Below are positions 17,926-27,575 of a DNA stretch of 64,000 nt, piece after piece (the stretch's first letter is position 1; each line of letters opens with the position of its first letter). The notes under the pieces were generated by a model that had not been told where the DNA came from, made no database searches, and worked only from the letters and a program-made list of their open reading frames with translations. Position numbers and translations under genes: made by a program. Source of the DNA: Oceanospirillales bacterium (lineage in GTDB: Bacteria; Pseudomonadota; Gammaproteobacteria; Pseudomonadales; Balneatricaceae); NCBI GenBank assembly GCA_018223185.1, contig JAAEYW010000013.1, forward strand, positions 1 through 64,000, given 5' to 3'.

Positions 17926-19647
17926 TCAGGTTCTCTCCGTCTTGCTCAGCCACATATCACGCATAGAGCCACGCGGTACCTGCATCGGGTATACATGCTC
18001 AAACGGATCTACAGCGATATCCATAAATACCATACGATCCTTCAGGGAGAACGCTTCTGTCATCGCCGCTTCCAGATCTTCATATTTCTCAACCTTCATG
18101 CCAACATGGCCATAGGCTTCAGCCAGCTTGACGAAGTCAGGGAGTGACTTCATATATGACTGTGAATGACGGGACTCATAGTTCATATCCTGCCACTGAC
18201 GCACCATTCCCAGTGACTGGTTGTTCAGACAGATAACCTTAACCGGAATGTCGTACTGGCTGATAGTCGACAGTTCCTGAATGTTCATCTGGATACTGCC
18301 TTCACCGGTGACACAAACCACCTCCTCATCGGGGAAGTTCATCTTCACACCCATTGCCGCTGGCAGACCAAAGCCCATGGTGCCCAAACCACCTGAGTTG
18401 ATCCAGCGATTGGGCTTATTGAACTTATAATACTGCGCCGCAAACATCTGATGCTGACCTACGTCAGAACAGACATAGGCATCACCTTTAGTGACCTTAC
18501 TCAGCATCTCAATAACCTGCTGCGGCTTCATCAGTTCGGAGTCATCGGTACGGAAACGGCCACCGTGACGGCCACGCCACTCCTCAATCTGCTGCCACCA
18601 GGAATCAATCGATTCTTTACCAGGCTGCTTCTTGCTGCCCTTAACCAGTTCAATCATCTCCTGCAATACATGCTTAGCAGGCCCCACGATCGGCACATCA
18701 GCCTGGATGGTTTTCGAGATGGAAGCGGGATCGATATCCACATGGATAATTTTGGCTGTCGGACAGAACTTATCCACGCCATTGGTTACCCGGTCATCAA
18801 ACCGCGCACCCACGGCCAGAATCAGATCTGCATGATGCATCGCCATGTTGGCTTCATAGCTACCGTGCATTCCCAGCATACCGATAAACTGACGATCCGT
18901 ACCCGGATAGCCGCCCAGTCCCATCAGAGTGTTGGTCACCGGCGCGTTAAGCAGCTTAGCCAGTTCGGTCAGCTCGGCACTGGCATCACCCATGATAACG
19001 CCGCCACCGGCATAGATAACCGGACGCTTCGCACCCAGCACCATATCGATCGCTTTCTTAATCTGACCACTATGACCACGGCTGACCGGGTTATAAGAGC
19101 GCAGCTTAATGCTTTTCGGATACTCGTAGTTAAAGCGGTCGGTCGGATTGGTCATATCCTTCGGGATATCAACCACAACCGGCCCCGGACGACCACTTTC
19201 TGCAATATGGAACGCCTTCTTGATAATTGAAGGGATATCTTCAGGGTTCTGGACACTGAAACTGTGTTTAACCACTGGGCGGGAGACACCGATCATATCG
19301 GTCTCCTGGAACGCATCTTCACCGATCAGGAAGCTCATGACCTGTCCGGTAATGACCACCATCGGAATTGAATCCATATACGCGGTAGCAATACCGGTAA
19401 TCGCATTGGTTGCACCCGGACCGGACGTTACCAGCGCCACACCGGCTTTACCGGTTGCACGGGCATAGGCATCAGCCATATGGGTTGCAGCCTGTTCATG
19501 ACGAACCAGAACGTGTTGCACCTCTTCCTGCTGGAACAGTGCATCATAAATATGCAGCAGCGCTCCGCCCGGATAGCCGTAGATGTGTTTCACACCCTCA
19601 TCCTGAAGGGCGCGAATAACCATTTGTGCGCCTGAAAGTTGTTCCAC
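17926..19647 (-). CDS. ilvI: Acetolactate synthase large subunit, biosynthetic type
   Basis: Thiamine-diphosphate enzyme that condenses two pyruvates, or pyruvate and 2-oxobutyrate, in valine/leucine/isoleucine synthesis. The 573-aa protein has the catalytic glutamate in [34 protein letters not shown], the FAD-binding middle domain, and the ThDP motif [29 protein letters not shown] spread near residues 440-470. The start is GTG at 19647 with GAGGA upstream; this SD overlaps the stop of a 47-codon leader ORF. The long structured leader suggests control by amino-acid supply. Confidence 0.97.
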   Translation of the reverse strand: MEQLSGAQMVIRALQDEGVKHIYGYPGGALLHIYDALFQQEEVQHVLVRHEQAATHMADAYARATGKAGVALVTSGPGATNAITGIATAYMDSIPMVVITGQVMSFLIGEDAFQETDMIGVSRPVVKHSFSVQNPEDIPSIIKKAFHIAESGRPGPVVVDIPKDMTNPTDRFNYEYPKSIKLRSYNPVSRGHSGQIKKAIDMVLGAKRPVIYAGGGVIMGDASAELTELAKLLNAPVTNTLMGLGGYPGTDRQFIGMLGMHGSYEANMAMHHADLILAVGARFDDRVTNGVDKFCPTAKIIHVDIDPASISKTIQADVPIVGPAKHVLQEMIELVKGSKKQPGKESIDSWWQQIEEWRGRHGGRFRTDDSELMKPQQVIEMLSKVTKGDAYVCSDVGQHQMFAAQYYKFNKPNRWINSGGLGTMGFGLPAAMGVKMNFPDEEVVCVTGEGSIQMNIQELSTISQYDIPVKVICLNNQSLGMVRQWQDMNYESRHSQSYMKSLPDFVKLAEAYGHVGMKVEKYEDLEAAMTEAFSLKDRMVFMDIAVDPFEHVYPMQVPRGSMRDMWLSKTERT

Positions 19648-19657
19648 AATAGTATCC

Positions 19658-19801
19658 TCAAATTACACGCAGCAAAGCATGTATAAAAATTCTGATACTG
19701 GAGGATGTTATGACGCGCCTACTGGTGTGAAATAACATCAACCAGCAGGCTTTTGCGAAGATGACCGGTACGGTCAGAGAAAGGCAAAAGCAACTCTTCA
19801 T
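19658..19801 (-). CDS. Possible 47-aa leader ORF of ilvIH
   Basis: An ATG at 19801 opens a frame of 47 codons with Leu, Val and Ile at 18 positions, including near its end ([11 protein letters not shown]). It stops at 19658, ten bases before the ilvI GTG, and its TGA overlaps the ilvI SD (TGAGGA). This is the geometry of a leader translated to control the next gene. Against it: no good SD before the ATG, and no long run of one regulatory codon. Coding status is therefore uncertain. Confidence 0.35.
   Translation of the reverse strand: MKSCFCLSLTVPVIFAKACWLMLFHTSRRVITSSSIRIFIHALLRVI
19704..19791 (-). promoter_or_regulatory. Structured ilvI leader with mutually exclusive hairpins
   Basis: Read on the ilvI strand, four segments occur in order: CTGCTGGT (complement of 19741-19748), GATGTTAT (19732-19739), ACCAGTAG (19719-19726) and ATAACATC (19704-19711). 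The first pairs with the third (one G-U) and the second with the fourth (perfect), so the two hairpins exclude each other or form a pseudoknot. Just upstream is a hairpin GCTTTTGC...GCAAAAGC (19749-19791) enclosing GACCG-TAC-CGGTC. The pairings are visible; attenuation is inference, since no T run follows directly. Confidence 0.45.
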
Positions 19802-20066
19802 CCGGTGATTAAGTGTGGGTACACACTGTAAACCCGGGAAAATAAGCTGGGTGTGCTTATCAGGTTTCTGCTTCGGGGTAACCTACTTGGCGCAGAAACA
19901 ACTAAATTGTGCCGCCATTCTGCCAGCAGTACAGGAATTGATCAATAGATCAGCGGTGATAAATACTATATTTTTCAGATGCTGAAACGGATAGCTGCAG
20001 AGCAGTAGAGGAGAGTGCTATAGTGGTGAAAAAGCATTTATCATTTTTTGAGTCGGAGATCGTTGC

Positions 20067-20333
20067 ATGAGCATTGCGGAAATTAAAAACAAGGAACGCG
20101 CACTCAATGAGTTTGTACTGGTATTGCGCAAAATAATGGTTGAGCCCGGCATCTGCGATACCGCGCTGGAAATCACCCGCAAACATATTGACGATAAGCA
20201 CGCAAATGTGAAGATTGCGGATGAGTTATCCGCCACCACCAGTATCAAGATTCCGGTGGAACACAGCGAAGCAGACACCCTGTTTCTGGAGATGCTGAAA
20301 GATCTGGTGCGGGACGAGAAAGCACTTTATTAA
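20067..20333 (+). CDS. Conserved-looking small cytoplasmic protein, unknown
   Basis: An 88-aa soluble, charged protein (SIAEIKNKERALNEFVLVLRK at the start). There are no membrane segments, signal, cysteine motif or recognised domain, and predicted secondary structure is mostly helical. It is divergent from ilvI, 419 bp away, and followed closely by a terminator, so it looks like a monocistronic gene. A two-helix regulator or adaptor is conceivable but not supported. Confidence 0.6.
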   Translation: MSIAEIKNKERALNEFVLVLRKIMVEPGICDTALEITRKHIDDKHANVKIADELSATTSIKIPVEHSEADTLFLEMLKDLVRDEKALY

Positions 20334-20371
20334 AGCCCCTTCGTATCAGTTACAGCTTTAACCAATTACAG

Positions 20372-20390
20372 AGGCCCGAAAGGGCCTTTT
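20372..20390 (+). terminator. Rho-independent terminator
   Basis: Hairpin AGGCCC-GAAA-GGGCCT followed by TTT, 39 nt after the stop of the 88-aa gene. It isolates this gene from the type VI effector-like gene downstream. Confidence 0.8.
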
Positions 20391-20552
20391 GTCAAAATCC
20401 GGATTAGCCCCTTAACTTACCCTGCGGTATAACTTAAACTCCACACATCTGAGGCAGTGAAGCCACATACCTATAGCCAATAGCGCCGCGCTACTTTTCA
20501 CCCCGCATAGCGCAAAGCATTAATGACCCCAAGAATTAAAGGAATAATTCAG

Positions 20553-23500
20553 ATGTCACCTCCAAGAACCGCCTGTTTTGACAGCTATTTTTTCATCAGC
20601 GTCAACGGCATCAGTCACAGCTCCGCACAGTCATTTCAATTCTATAGCAGTGATGATCAGATGCAGCAGGAGTACATCGAAGCCAAACAGCAACGGATGG
20701 AACAACCGGGCTATAGTATTTTTAGCTGGGACTGGACACCTGAAACCGAAAAACGCAACGTCTGGCTCAGCATCGAATGCGACGAAGGCGGGCCAATCAA
20801 ACTGCCATTGTTCAAAGCTGTCGACAAACAGGAATATCAATATCTGGATGGACAGTACGAGCAGAATTATCATCTGCAGGCGGTTGTTCCGCTAACGCTG
20901 CTACCCAGTTATCAGCCACAACAGTACCCAGAGCAATATATGGCTCCCGTACGTAATGGTTATATCTATATTTTCCGGGGCAATCAGCTGTGGCGCGAGC
21001 TCGAGATAAAAAACAAAGAAGACAGCGGCGCAGAGTTTCGTGACACCCATCTTTACCACCACCGGGAAGGCTTTGAAAAACCATTCAAAAAAGGCCCTCG
21101 CAAAGCTGTCGGCAAACCACTCAGAGATATCTGGCTGCCGACCAAAGCCAATGCCTCTGCTCAATCTCTGCATATCGCGTATTCAGAGGTTCAGTGGAGC
21201 GCCGCCTATCTGAACTTTCTCGAACACCCCGATAATCAAGCGATCCTTCGGCAACGCACCAGCCTGATTACTCACCGCAGCATTAACGTTCTGGGAGAAA
21301 AACTGAACACCACGTTCAAAACTATGCGGCTGCGCGAGCCGGAGATTGAACAAAAACTGGCCGACCCCAGCCGCTATAATCAAGACCTCAGTGGCAACCA
21401 CCTGCAACATCTGTACGACGGTGTAAGCTACGAAGTCGATTCGCTGCGCAATAACAGCAGCAGCCTGCTGTCAACCTTGGAGAATAGCACTCATCAGCGG
21501 CTGGAATATGGCGCCCGGATTGCACAGTACGACCGGAAAATGGATAACGTCAACCAGGAAGACAGCCTCTGGCAACCCCACAGCTCGATTGACTATCTGG
21601 CCGATGCCAGAGCCCGGCAGCTAAAACTCATGGTGCTGCCCGACCCGCTATTCGAGCTTCGCCACCAGACACAGATGGCGCTGCAGGTCAGTACCTGCCT
21701 GTTTCATATACTGGAAGATGCCAGTCAGCAGAAATACTTTCAGAACGCCGAGCTGGTGCAACGCTTTGTCGTGCCGGACACACTGCCCAACGGTCAGGAA
21801 AACCCCAACCACAAACACCTGGACAGCTTTAACTACAGCCCTATCGGCGTATTCCAGCGCACTCTGCGCACGATAGAACGCCAACGCTGCCATGCGGATA
21901 TGGCGCTGTTCCAACAAACCCTTGGGCAAACGTTGGATAATCCCGCTACTGCTGCGGCTGTGCGGGATATCACCAGCCAGGAACGGGGTGCCGTCGGCGC
22001 CTACCGCTTAGTCGGCAATGCCATCCAGGCCCTGAGCCTTAACCTCGCCACTATCGACCCGTTGCAGGACAAACAGCAATCGCAAGACTGGCCCGGCCGC
22101 ACCACCATCGCCAACTTCTACACCCGGGGTGCCAGCCATCCGCTGCATGCCCTTCTCTACCCACCTGCCGATCAGGTGCCACTGGACATAGCCTTCTCTG
22201 CGCCCGCACCTGTAAACGATGGCAGCGGCCTGGCAACCACCGACAATATCGCCCGCTGGGCCGGAAATACCCTGCTGCTGGATGATCAGATAGAAAATCT
22301 GGAACAGGCGCTCCTGCTGGCCGAAAACAGCGAAGACAGTTTTGGCGGCAGCCGCCGCGTCCTGAATACCGCCGACGGCATCCTCAGTGGATTCTTTACC
22401 GCTATGCTGGCGTTGCAGAACAAAGCCAGCGCCCGCGCCAGCCTCAGCGAACGGGTCGAAACCATCGGGTTCAAGGCCGCCTACCTCGACAATGTTCGTC
22501 TTGCCAAACTGATAGCGCCGGACAGTTTCGGGCAGGCTACCTTTATTCCCACTTCCGGCGAACCGATTGCGGGTGCCTATGTCGTCGGGGTACACAGTAA
22601 AAAAGCCGGTCTGCACTTTGGCCTCACAGAAGAGCAGCGCCAGAAAACCACCTCAAAACGCACCGGCGTACTTCAGGATAGCAACGGTAAACTGCTGGCC
22701 TCCACCAATAAACGCAGCCTTAAAGGCACTGAGTTAAGACGGGGCGCCACCGCCCGTAGCAAAGTCGACCTGCGGGTTCTGACAGTACCCGATGACAACC
22801 CCATCACCCAGATGAAAGTCGAACAATTAACCAAAGAAGCCGATCTGGCGGATAAACTGAAACCCCAGAGCAAAGCGGGCGAAATCGCGGGGCAGGTCTA
22901 CACAAGACTGGGGGTTCCCTACTTTATTGTGGCACTGGAGATCGTGAATCTGCAGAGGACGGTTGCGGGATTTGATGACAGGCATGGGGTTATATATAAA
23001 CTTTCAACATCTACTAGCGCAATTGTTGACCTTGGTGTAGCCCTTGTAAACGCAGCAAACGTTTTGACCAGAGAGGCCGGGCTGGTCGCAAAAGCAACCA
23101 GCTCAACCTTTCTTAAGATCCCAGAAGCAGCTAGTCAGTTTCTCTCATTTCCATCGTTAAACCTGCATCTGAAAAGCACTATCAGCCGCCTTAAATTTGC
23201 AGGCATTGTCGGCGGCATACTCACCACGGCGGTTGCCATATGGGACACCGCTATCCTGATCGGCGAGCAGGATAAAGATGCCGCCTTTGCGATGGGTATG
23301 TTTGCCACCGGTACCGCGATCTCAACTATCGGCAGTCTCTACACCGCCACATTCCTGCTGAGTCCCCTGGGCTGGATCGGACTGGCGATCGCCCTGGCAG
23401 GCTTCGGCCTCTATTTGCTGTTTAAAGACAGCCCCATGCAGAACTGGCTCACCAACGGACCCTTCGGTAAAACGCCCGCCAAGGAGGGACATTACGCCTA

Positions 23501-24077
23501 CCTGCAAGAACCGCAACAGGGCTACCAGTCACTGCTTAGCCTGATTCTGAATATCCAAATTAAAACCTATCCTCTGCATCAAGTCGAGATCCCCGCTGAC
23601 CTGAGAATGCGGGCTGAAGGCCTGGGGGCAACCCATGCGGTCTGGCTCAGTAGCAACCTGCTGGGTATATTCGACCCCGACAAAGTAAAGATTGAGCTGC
23701 ACGCCAAAGCCGCCGTGCTGGAAAACCGCTTCCATAGCTTCGACGGCCACTACGGAAAAGTCACCCGGATCGACCCACAGATCGCCCGGCCCTGCTACCG
23801 CCACGTAACCGGCCAGGGCTGTCTGGTCTTCTATCGCTATCGCAAAACGATTGTCCAGCCTGAAGATACCCGACTGATCCGAGGGGACAACCTGATCAGC
23901 TACCAATCCCACTTCCACTGCCGGGCCCAGTTAAGGGTCGGCGACTTTATCTTCCCAGCGCCACCGCCGGGCAAGCTACAAAGCGCAGGGGTAGCAACAG
24001 CGACACCAGCATTCAGCGAGCCGGAGTACTGGTGGGCCGATGAAACCGATTACAGCGAACAGACCATAAAACTATGA
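20553..24077 (+). CDS. VasX-like type VI secretion effector, pore-forming type
   Basis: An 1174-aa protein. The N-terminal part has the VasX-like segment APVRNGYIYIFRGNQLWREL near residues 131-150, followed by a long helical middle and three strongly hydrophobic segments at about 881-902, 910-936 and 937-957, as in colicin-like membrane toxins. The C-terminal 200 residues are soluble. VasX-family effectors damage target-cell membranes and need an immunity protein. The ATG at 20553 has AAGGA nine bases upstream; an ATG at 20523 has none. The next gene overlaps by 4 nt. No vgrG, hcp, PAAR or T6SS structural gene lies in the window. The family call is from remembered motifs. Confidence 0.7.
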   Translation: MSPPRTACFDSYFFISVNGISHSSAQSFQFYSSDDQMQQEYIEAKQQRMEQPGYSIFSWDWTPETEKRNVWLSIECDEGGPIKLPLFKAVDKQEYQYLDGQYEQNYHLQAVVPLTLLPSYQPQQYPEQYMAPVRNGYIYIFRGNQLWRELEIKNKEDSGAEFRDTHLYHHREGFEKPFKKGPRKAVGKPLRDIWLPTKANASAQSLHIAYSEVQWSAAYLNFLEHPDNQAILRQRTSLITHRSINVLGEKLNTTFKTMRLREPEIEQKLADPSRYNQDLSGNHLQHLYDGVSYEVDSLRNNSSSLLSTLENSTHQRLEYGARIAQYDRKMDNVNQEDSLWQPHSSIDYLADARARQLKLMVLPDPLFELRHQTQMALQVSTCLFHILEDASQQKYFQNAELVQRFVVPDTLPNGQENPNHKHLDSFNYSPIGVFQRTLRTIERQRCHADMALFQQTLGQTLDNPATAAAVRDITSQERGAVGAYRLVGNAIQALSLNLATIDPLQDKQQSQDWPGRTTIANFYTRGASHPLHALLYPPADQVPLDIAFSAPAPVNDGSGLATTDNIARWAGNTLLLDDQIENLEQALLLAENSEDSFGGSRRVLNTADGILSGFFTAMLALQNKASARASLSERVETIGFKAAYLDNVRLAKLIAPDSFGQATFIPTSGEPIAGAYVVGVHSKKAGLHFGLTEEQRQKTTSKRTGVLQDSNGKLLASTNKRSLKGTELRRGATARSKVDLRVLTVPDDNPITQMKVEQLTKEADLADKLKPQSKAGEIAGQVYTRLGVPYFIVALEIVNLQRTVAGFDDRHGVIYKLSTSTSAIVDLGVALVNAANVLTREAGLVAKATSSTFLKIPEAASQFLSFPSLNLHLKSTISRLKFAGIVGGILTTAVAIWDTAILIGEQDKDAAFAMGMFATGTAISTIGSLYTATFLLSPLGWIGLAIALAGFGLYLLFKDSPMQNWLTNGPFGKTPAKEGHYAYLQEPQQGYQSLLSLILNIQIKTYPLHQVEIPADLRMRAEGLGATHAVWLSSNLLGIFDPDKVKIELHAKAAVLENRFHSFDGHYGKVTRIDPQIARPCYRHVTGQGCLVFYRYRKTIVQPEDTRLIRGDNLISYQSHFHCRAQLRVGDFIFPAPPPGKLQSAGVATATPAFSEPEYWWADETDYSEQTIKL

Positions 24078-25042
24078 CCGACACAGCACAATACGCCGAT
24101 ACAGCCTGGAACAGCGAACGCTATTCCAATCAGAAACCTCGCCCGGAACAAGGCACCCTGATTAAACTGCTGCAGGGCGGTGATCCCCTCCCCTGGAGCC
24201 GGGCTAACGAAACCGTTCCGGTCAGTATGATTCAGGAGCCAACACCGTCAGAGATTAAACAACGCATCAACGACAATAAAGGCGAGACCTATTGGGATGA
24301 AAATCAATGCACCATAGGTTCACTTAATCGCTGGGGATTAATCTACTTTTACATCACTATGTTTGCGAAAGGGTTTATTGTATTTGTTATTCCAGCATTT
24401 ATCCTTGCGATCATTTTATTAATTATCATTGACGAATCTGTAAAAACATCTGAACTAATAGACGCTATATATGTATATATTCTCTATGTTTTTCTCCCTT
24501 CAGGCCTGATCTGGGGCTACTTCGAAGCCTCGGGCCGAGGCCACCTCCCCATGCCTTGGTTTATGAAAGCGGTCAAACATTTCACCTTCAGTCGTGCCAC
24601 CGGCATGGTCACCCGCTATAAAAACAATAAAGAACTCTACAGCCATTCTTTCCCGGAGTTCGACTGCTATCTGGTCAGCAGCCCCAGCCATCAGGGCATT
24701 CTCAGCTATCAATTGCATCTGGTGCACCGCTATCATCGCTATTTCGACAGCATTCCCCTGCACGGTTTCAGCACCAGCCAGCAACCGGAGGAGTTCAAAC
24801 GGATCTGGAATATGATTCAGCGCTATATGGACACCAGCCAGCCGATGCCCGATATCCCGGAGCTGGAGCTAGCCCGACCTCGCGACCCCACGACAGCGGC
24901 CTGGGATAAGCAACATAACCGCAAGCCCGATTACTGGTTTTCAATAGATGATGAAGCGTTTCAGGAAGCACTTCAGGAGCTGCGCTTCGGCCCCTCCATG
25001 GGCCCGGAGATTGACCTGTTTAATGGCGGCACTCAAGCCTGA
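24074..25042 (+). CDS. Membrane protein, probable immunity/partner of the VasX-like effector
   Basis: A 322-aa protein: a soluble N-terminus (DTAWNSERYSNQKPRPEQG), two membrane segments at about residues 92-118 and 126-152, then a cytoplasmic domain (MPWFMKAVKHFTFSRATGMV) ending with PRDPTTAAWDKQHNRKPDYW. The C-terminal part resembles the DUF6708-type proteins found near T6SS effectors (from memory, tentative). ATGA overlap with the effector gene argues for a paired function. The DNA of the membrane segments is far richer in A+T than its flanks (15 G+C of 60 in 24421-24480, against 31 of 60 in 24541-24600). Confidence 0.65.
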   Translation: MTDTAQYADTAWNSERYSNQKPRPEQGTLIKLLQGGDPLPWSRANETVPVSMIQEPTPSEIKQRINDNKGETYWDENQCTIGSLNRWGLIYFYITMFAKGFIVFVIPAFILAIILLIIIDESVKTSELIDAIYVYILYVFLPSGLIWGYFEASGRGHLPMPWFMKAVKHFTFSRATGMVTRYKNNKELYSHSFPEFDCYLVSSPSHQGILSYQLHLVHRYHRYFDSIPLHGFSTSQQPEEFKRIWNMIQRYMDTSQPMPDIPELELARPRDPTTAAWDKQHNRKPDYWFSIDDEAFQEALQELRFGPSMGPEIDLFNGGTQA

Positions 25043-25079
25043 TAACGCCTAACAACACTAACGGACTGAATAGATAGAA

Positions 25080-25870
25080 ATGGATTTCAAACAAATACCT
25101 CTCTATAGCGATACCGCCTGGAATAGCGAACGCAATTCCAACCAGAAGCCACGCCCGGAACAAGGCTCGCTGATTAAACTGCTGCAGGGCGGTGATCCCC
25201 TACCCTGGGGCAGGGCTAACGAAAGCATTCCGGTCAGTATGATTGCGGAACCTACCCCAAACGAGATCAAGCAGCGCCTAAAAGAAAATAAAGGGGAAAC
25301 CCACTGGGATGAGAACCAGTATAGTGCTGGATCACTGAATAAATGGGGACTGATCTATTTTTACCTTACCGCAATAGCCAAAGGCTTTTGCACGATAGGC
25401 GGACCTCTTTTCATCATTGTGGTTTTAGGCTTTATTCTTTTTGACACCAGCTTAAATTTTAATGAACTATTAGAGGCCTTATATATATATTCTTTGTTTT
25501 CCTTCCATGCGGCCTGATCTGGGGCTACTTCGAAGCCTCAGGCCGGGACTACCTCCCCATGCCCTGGTTTATGAGAGCAGTTAAGCATTTTACGTTCAGC
25601 CGCAGCACCGGCATGGTGACCCGCTATAAAAACAATAAAGAACTCTACAGCCAGCCGATGCCCGATGTGCCTGAACTGGAACCCGCCCGGCCACGCGATC
25701 CCACGACAGCGGCCTGGGATAAGCAACATAACCGCAAGCCCGACTACTGGTTTTCAATGGATGATGACGAGTTTGAAGAGGCGATAAATCAACTGCGTGC
25801 CGAACAACGCTTTATGCCCACCCTGGGCCCTGAAATTGACCTGTTTAATGGCGGCATCAAGCCTGAGTGA
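25080..25870 (+). pseudogene. Decayed paralogue of the effector-linked membrane protein
   Basis: A second copy of the preceding gene, over 70 percent identical by eye in its flanks but with different membrane segments. The frame opens at 25080, then breaks at the dinucleotide run (TA)5 at 25480-25489 and stops at 25517. Removing one TA restores the frame into LPCGLIWGYFEASGR. It also lacks an in-frame 195-nt block present in the intact copy; the intact gene has CAGCCA at both edges of that block (24640 and 24835), so the loss fits recombination between 6-bp repeats. Two independent lesions suggest decay rather than switching. Confidence 0.75.
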
Positions 25871-25914
25871 CAGGCATTCACTGCCATAACAGTTAACACA
25901 TGGAGGTGTAACCG

Positions 25915-26208
25915 ATGAATCAGTCCGTATTGAAAGATCTGAGTTTTTCCACAGCCAGTGAATACAATGAGAAGATGGCCAGGTTAAACAAAAACCTGAA
26001 CCGTCTTAAGTACCAGCTGTTGTTCACTTGTCTGTTATTAGCGTTCACACTCTTTGCGATGATAAACTTCCCCTACCTGCCGGTATACGCATTTGTCATT
26101 ATTTTCATATTCCCGGTTATATCTGTATCACGCCACATCAAACAATATGAACAAGCTATTGAAACACTGAAGGAATCCGTCGAGGATTTTGACTTTTATA
26201 TGCACTAA
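25915..26208 (+). CDS. Small two-helix membrane protein in the effector module
   Basis: A 97-aa protein with two adjacent membrane helices (about residues 36-54 and 57-75) between charged, helical ends that could form a coiled coil. GGAGG before the ATG gives a strong start. It is unrelated to the two preceding paralogues but is the last gene before the terminator, on the same strand as the effector. A second immunity protein is possible; nothing in the sequence proves it. Confidence 0.6.
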   Translation: MNQSVLKDLSFSTASEYNEKMARLNKNLNRLKYQLLFTCLLLAFTLFAMINFPYLPVYAFVIIFIFPVISVSRHIKQYEQAIETLKESVEDFDFYMH

Positions 26209-26218
26209 TTTCCGTCAT

Positions 26219-26257
26219 AAAAAAACGCGCTGATTCTTTCGAATAGCGCGTTTTTTT
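26219..26257. terminator. Bidirectional terminator between the effector module and tyrS
   Basis: CGCGCT and AGCGCG (26226-26231, 26245-26250) enclose an inner stem ATTC-TTTC-GAAT, with an A run before and a T run after. It serves the plus-strand module and the minus-strand tyrS. Confidence 0.85.
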
Positions 26258-26276
26258 ATACTTCAGGCGGGCGGAA

Positions 26277-27575
26277 TCAGATCACAAACAGGTGGTGCTT
26301 TTTCTTACCCAGTTTGACCAGGAAGAAACGACCGTAAGTGCCGTTTTCAGAAGCAAAAATGTCTGCAGCTTTCATATTGTCATCCATCCCCTTTTCGACG
26401 CCGTTGACGATCACAGCGTTGCGCTGCAGGGCATCTTTGATCTGCTTTCCGGAAGCGGCCAGACCGGCATCGCTGAGCAGTGTTGTCAGCGGAGTCTCCG
26501 CCAGATTAACCTCTGCCAGACTGGATGAAGGCAGCCCGTCCAGTTGCAGTTGCTCGAAGTCCGCTTCGCTCAGATCGGTCAGGTTACCGCTGAACAGTGC
26601 TTCAGTAATCCGCATTGCGGCAGTCAGACCGGTTTCACCGTGAACCAGCCGAGTCACTTCACGACCCAGGACAGACTGTGCTTCCGGACGACCTTCGCGT
26701 TCGATATCAGCCCTTTCCAGTGCATTAATCTCTTCAACAGACAGGAAGGTGAAGTATCTCAGGAAGTTGTAAACATCAGCGTCGGCTGTCTGCAGCCAGA
26801 ACTGATAGAACGCGTATGGGGAGGTTTTAGCCGGAGACAGCCAGATGGTGCCGGACTCGGTTTTACCAAATTTAGTCCCGTCTGATTTCGTGATCAGCGG
26901 AAGGGTCAGACCAAACGCTTTATTACCGTTCATACGACGGGTCAGCTCAGTACCACCGGTAATATTACCCCACTGATCAGAACCACCGATCTGCAGGGTG
27001 CAGCCATGGCTGCTATTCAGCTGCTGATAATCGAAAGACTGTAGAATCATGTAGGTAAACTCAGTAAAGGAGATCCCATCGCCGTCACGATCAATCCGCT
27101 GTTTAACTGACTCTTTAGCGATCATCTGGTTGACTGAGAAATGCTTACCCACATCCCGCAGAAAGGTCAGAATATCCATACCGCGGGTCCAGTCGAGGTT
27201 GTTGACCACCTCTGCACTGTTTTCACCGCAATCGAAATCGATAAACTGACTGACCTGACCTTTGAGCTTTTCAACCCAGCCAGCCACGGTGCTGTCATCG
27301 TTAAGCTTGCGTTCCTGCGCCTTAAAACTCGGATCACCGATCAGACCAGTTGCGCCGCCTACCAGTGCCAGAGGCTTATGTCCGGCTTGCTGAAAACGTT
27401 TCAGTGCCAGCAATGGCACCAGTGAACCGATATGAAGACTGTCTGCGGTGGGGTCGAAGCCACAATAGAGGGTGACAGAACCATCAGCCAGGTGTTGTTC
27501 CAGCTCGTCTTCACTGGTCATCTGCGCGATAAGTCCGCGCGCACTGAGATCCTGCAGCAGCGTTTTGTCTGTCAT
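26277..27575 (-). CDS. tyrS: Tyrosyl-tRNA synthetase
   Basis: Charges tRNA-Tyr. The 432-aa class I synthetase has the HIGH-type motif [12 protein letters not shown] near residue 47 and the KMSKS-type motif [11 protein letters not shown] near 230. [13 protein letters not shown] and [11 protein letters not shown] are conserved tyrosine-binding segments. The C-terminal S4-like RNA-binding domain contains [21 protein letters not shown]. It is divergent from mepM, as in Pseudomonas, where this block continues with anmK and erpA. Confidence 0.96.
   Translation of the reverse strand: MTDKTLLQDLSARGLIAQMTSEDELEQHLADGSVTLYCGFDPTADSLHIGSLVPLLALKRFQQAGHKPLALVGGATGLIGDPSFKAQERKLNDDSTVAGWVEKLKGQVSQFIDFDCGENSAEVVNNLDWTRGMDILTFLRDVGKHFSVNQMIAKESVKQRIDRDGDGISFTEFTYMILQSFDYQQLNSSHGCTLQIGGSDQWGNITGGTELTRRMNGNKAFGLTLPLITKSDGTKFGKTESGTIWLSPAKTSPYAFYQFWLQTADADVYNFLRYFTFLSVEEINALERADIEREGRPEAQSVLGREVTRLVHGETGLTAAMRITEALFSGNLTDLSEADFEQLQLDGLPSSSLAEVNLAETPLTTLLSDAGLAASGKQIKDALQRNAVIVNGVEKGMDDNMKAADIFASENGTYGRFFLVKLGKKKHHLFVI

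Noticed and set aside
18451-19230. 259-aa frame antisense to ilvI
   Set aside because: Shadow of the codon pattern of a certain gene; no family resemblance.
19701-19729. Plus-strand mini-ORF MTRLLV with perfect GGAGG
   Set aside because: It faces away from ilvI and no gene follows closely; it is the antisense of the leader hairpin.
22008-22616. 202-aa frame antisense to the VasX-like gene
   Set aside because: Gly/Val-rich shadow of a G+C-rich stretch; no SD or partner.
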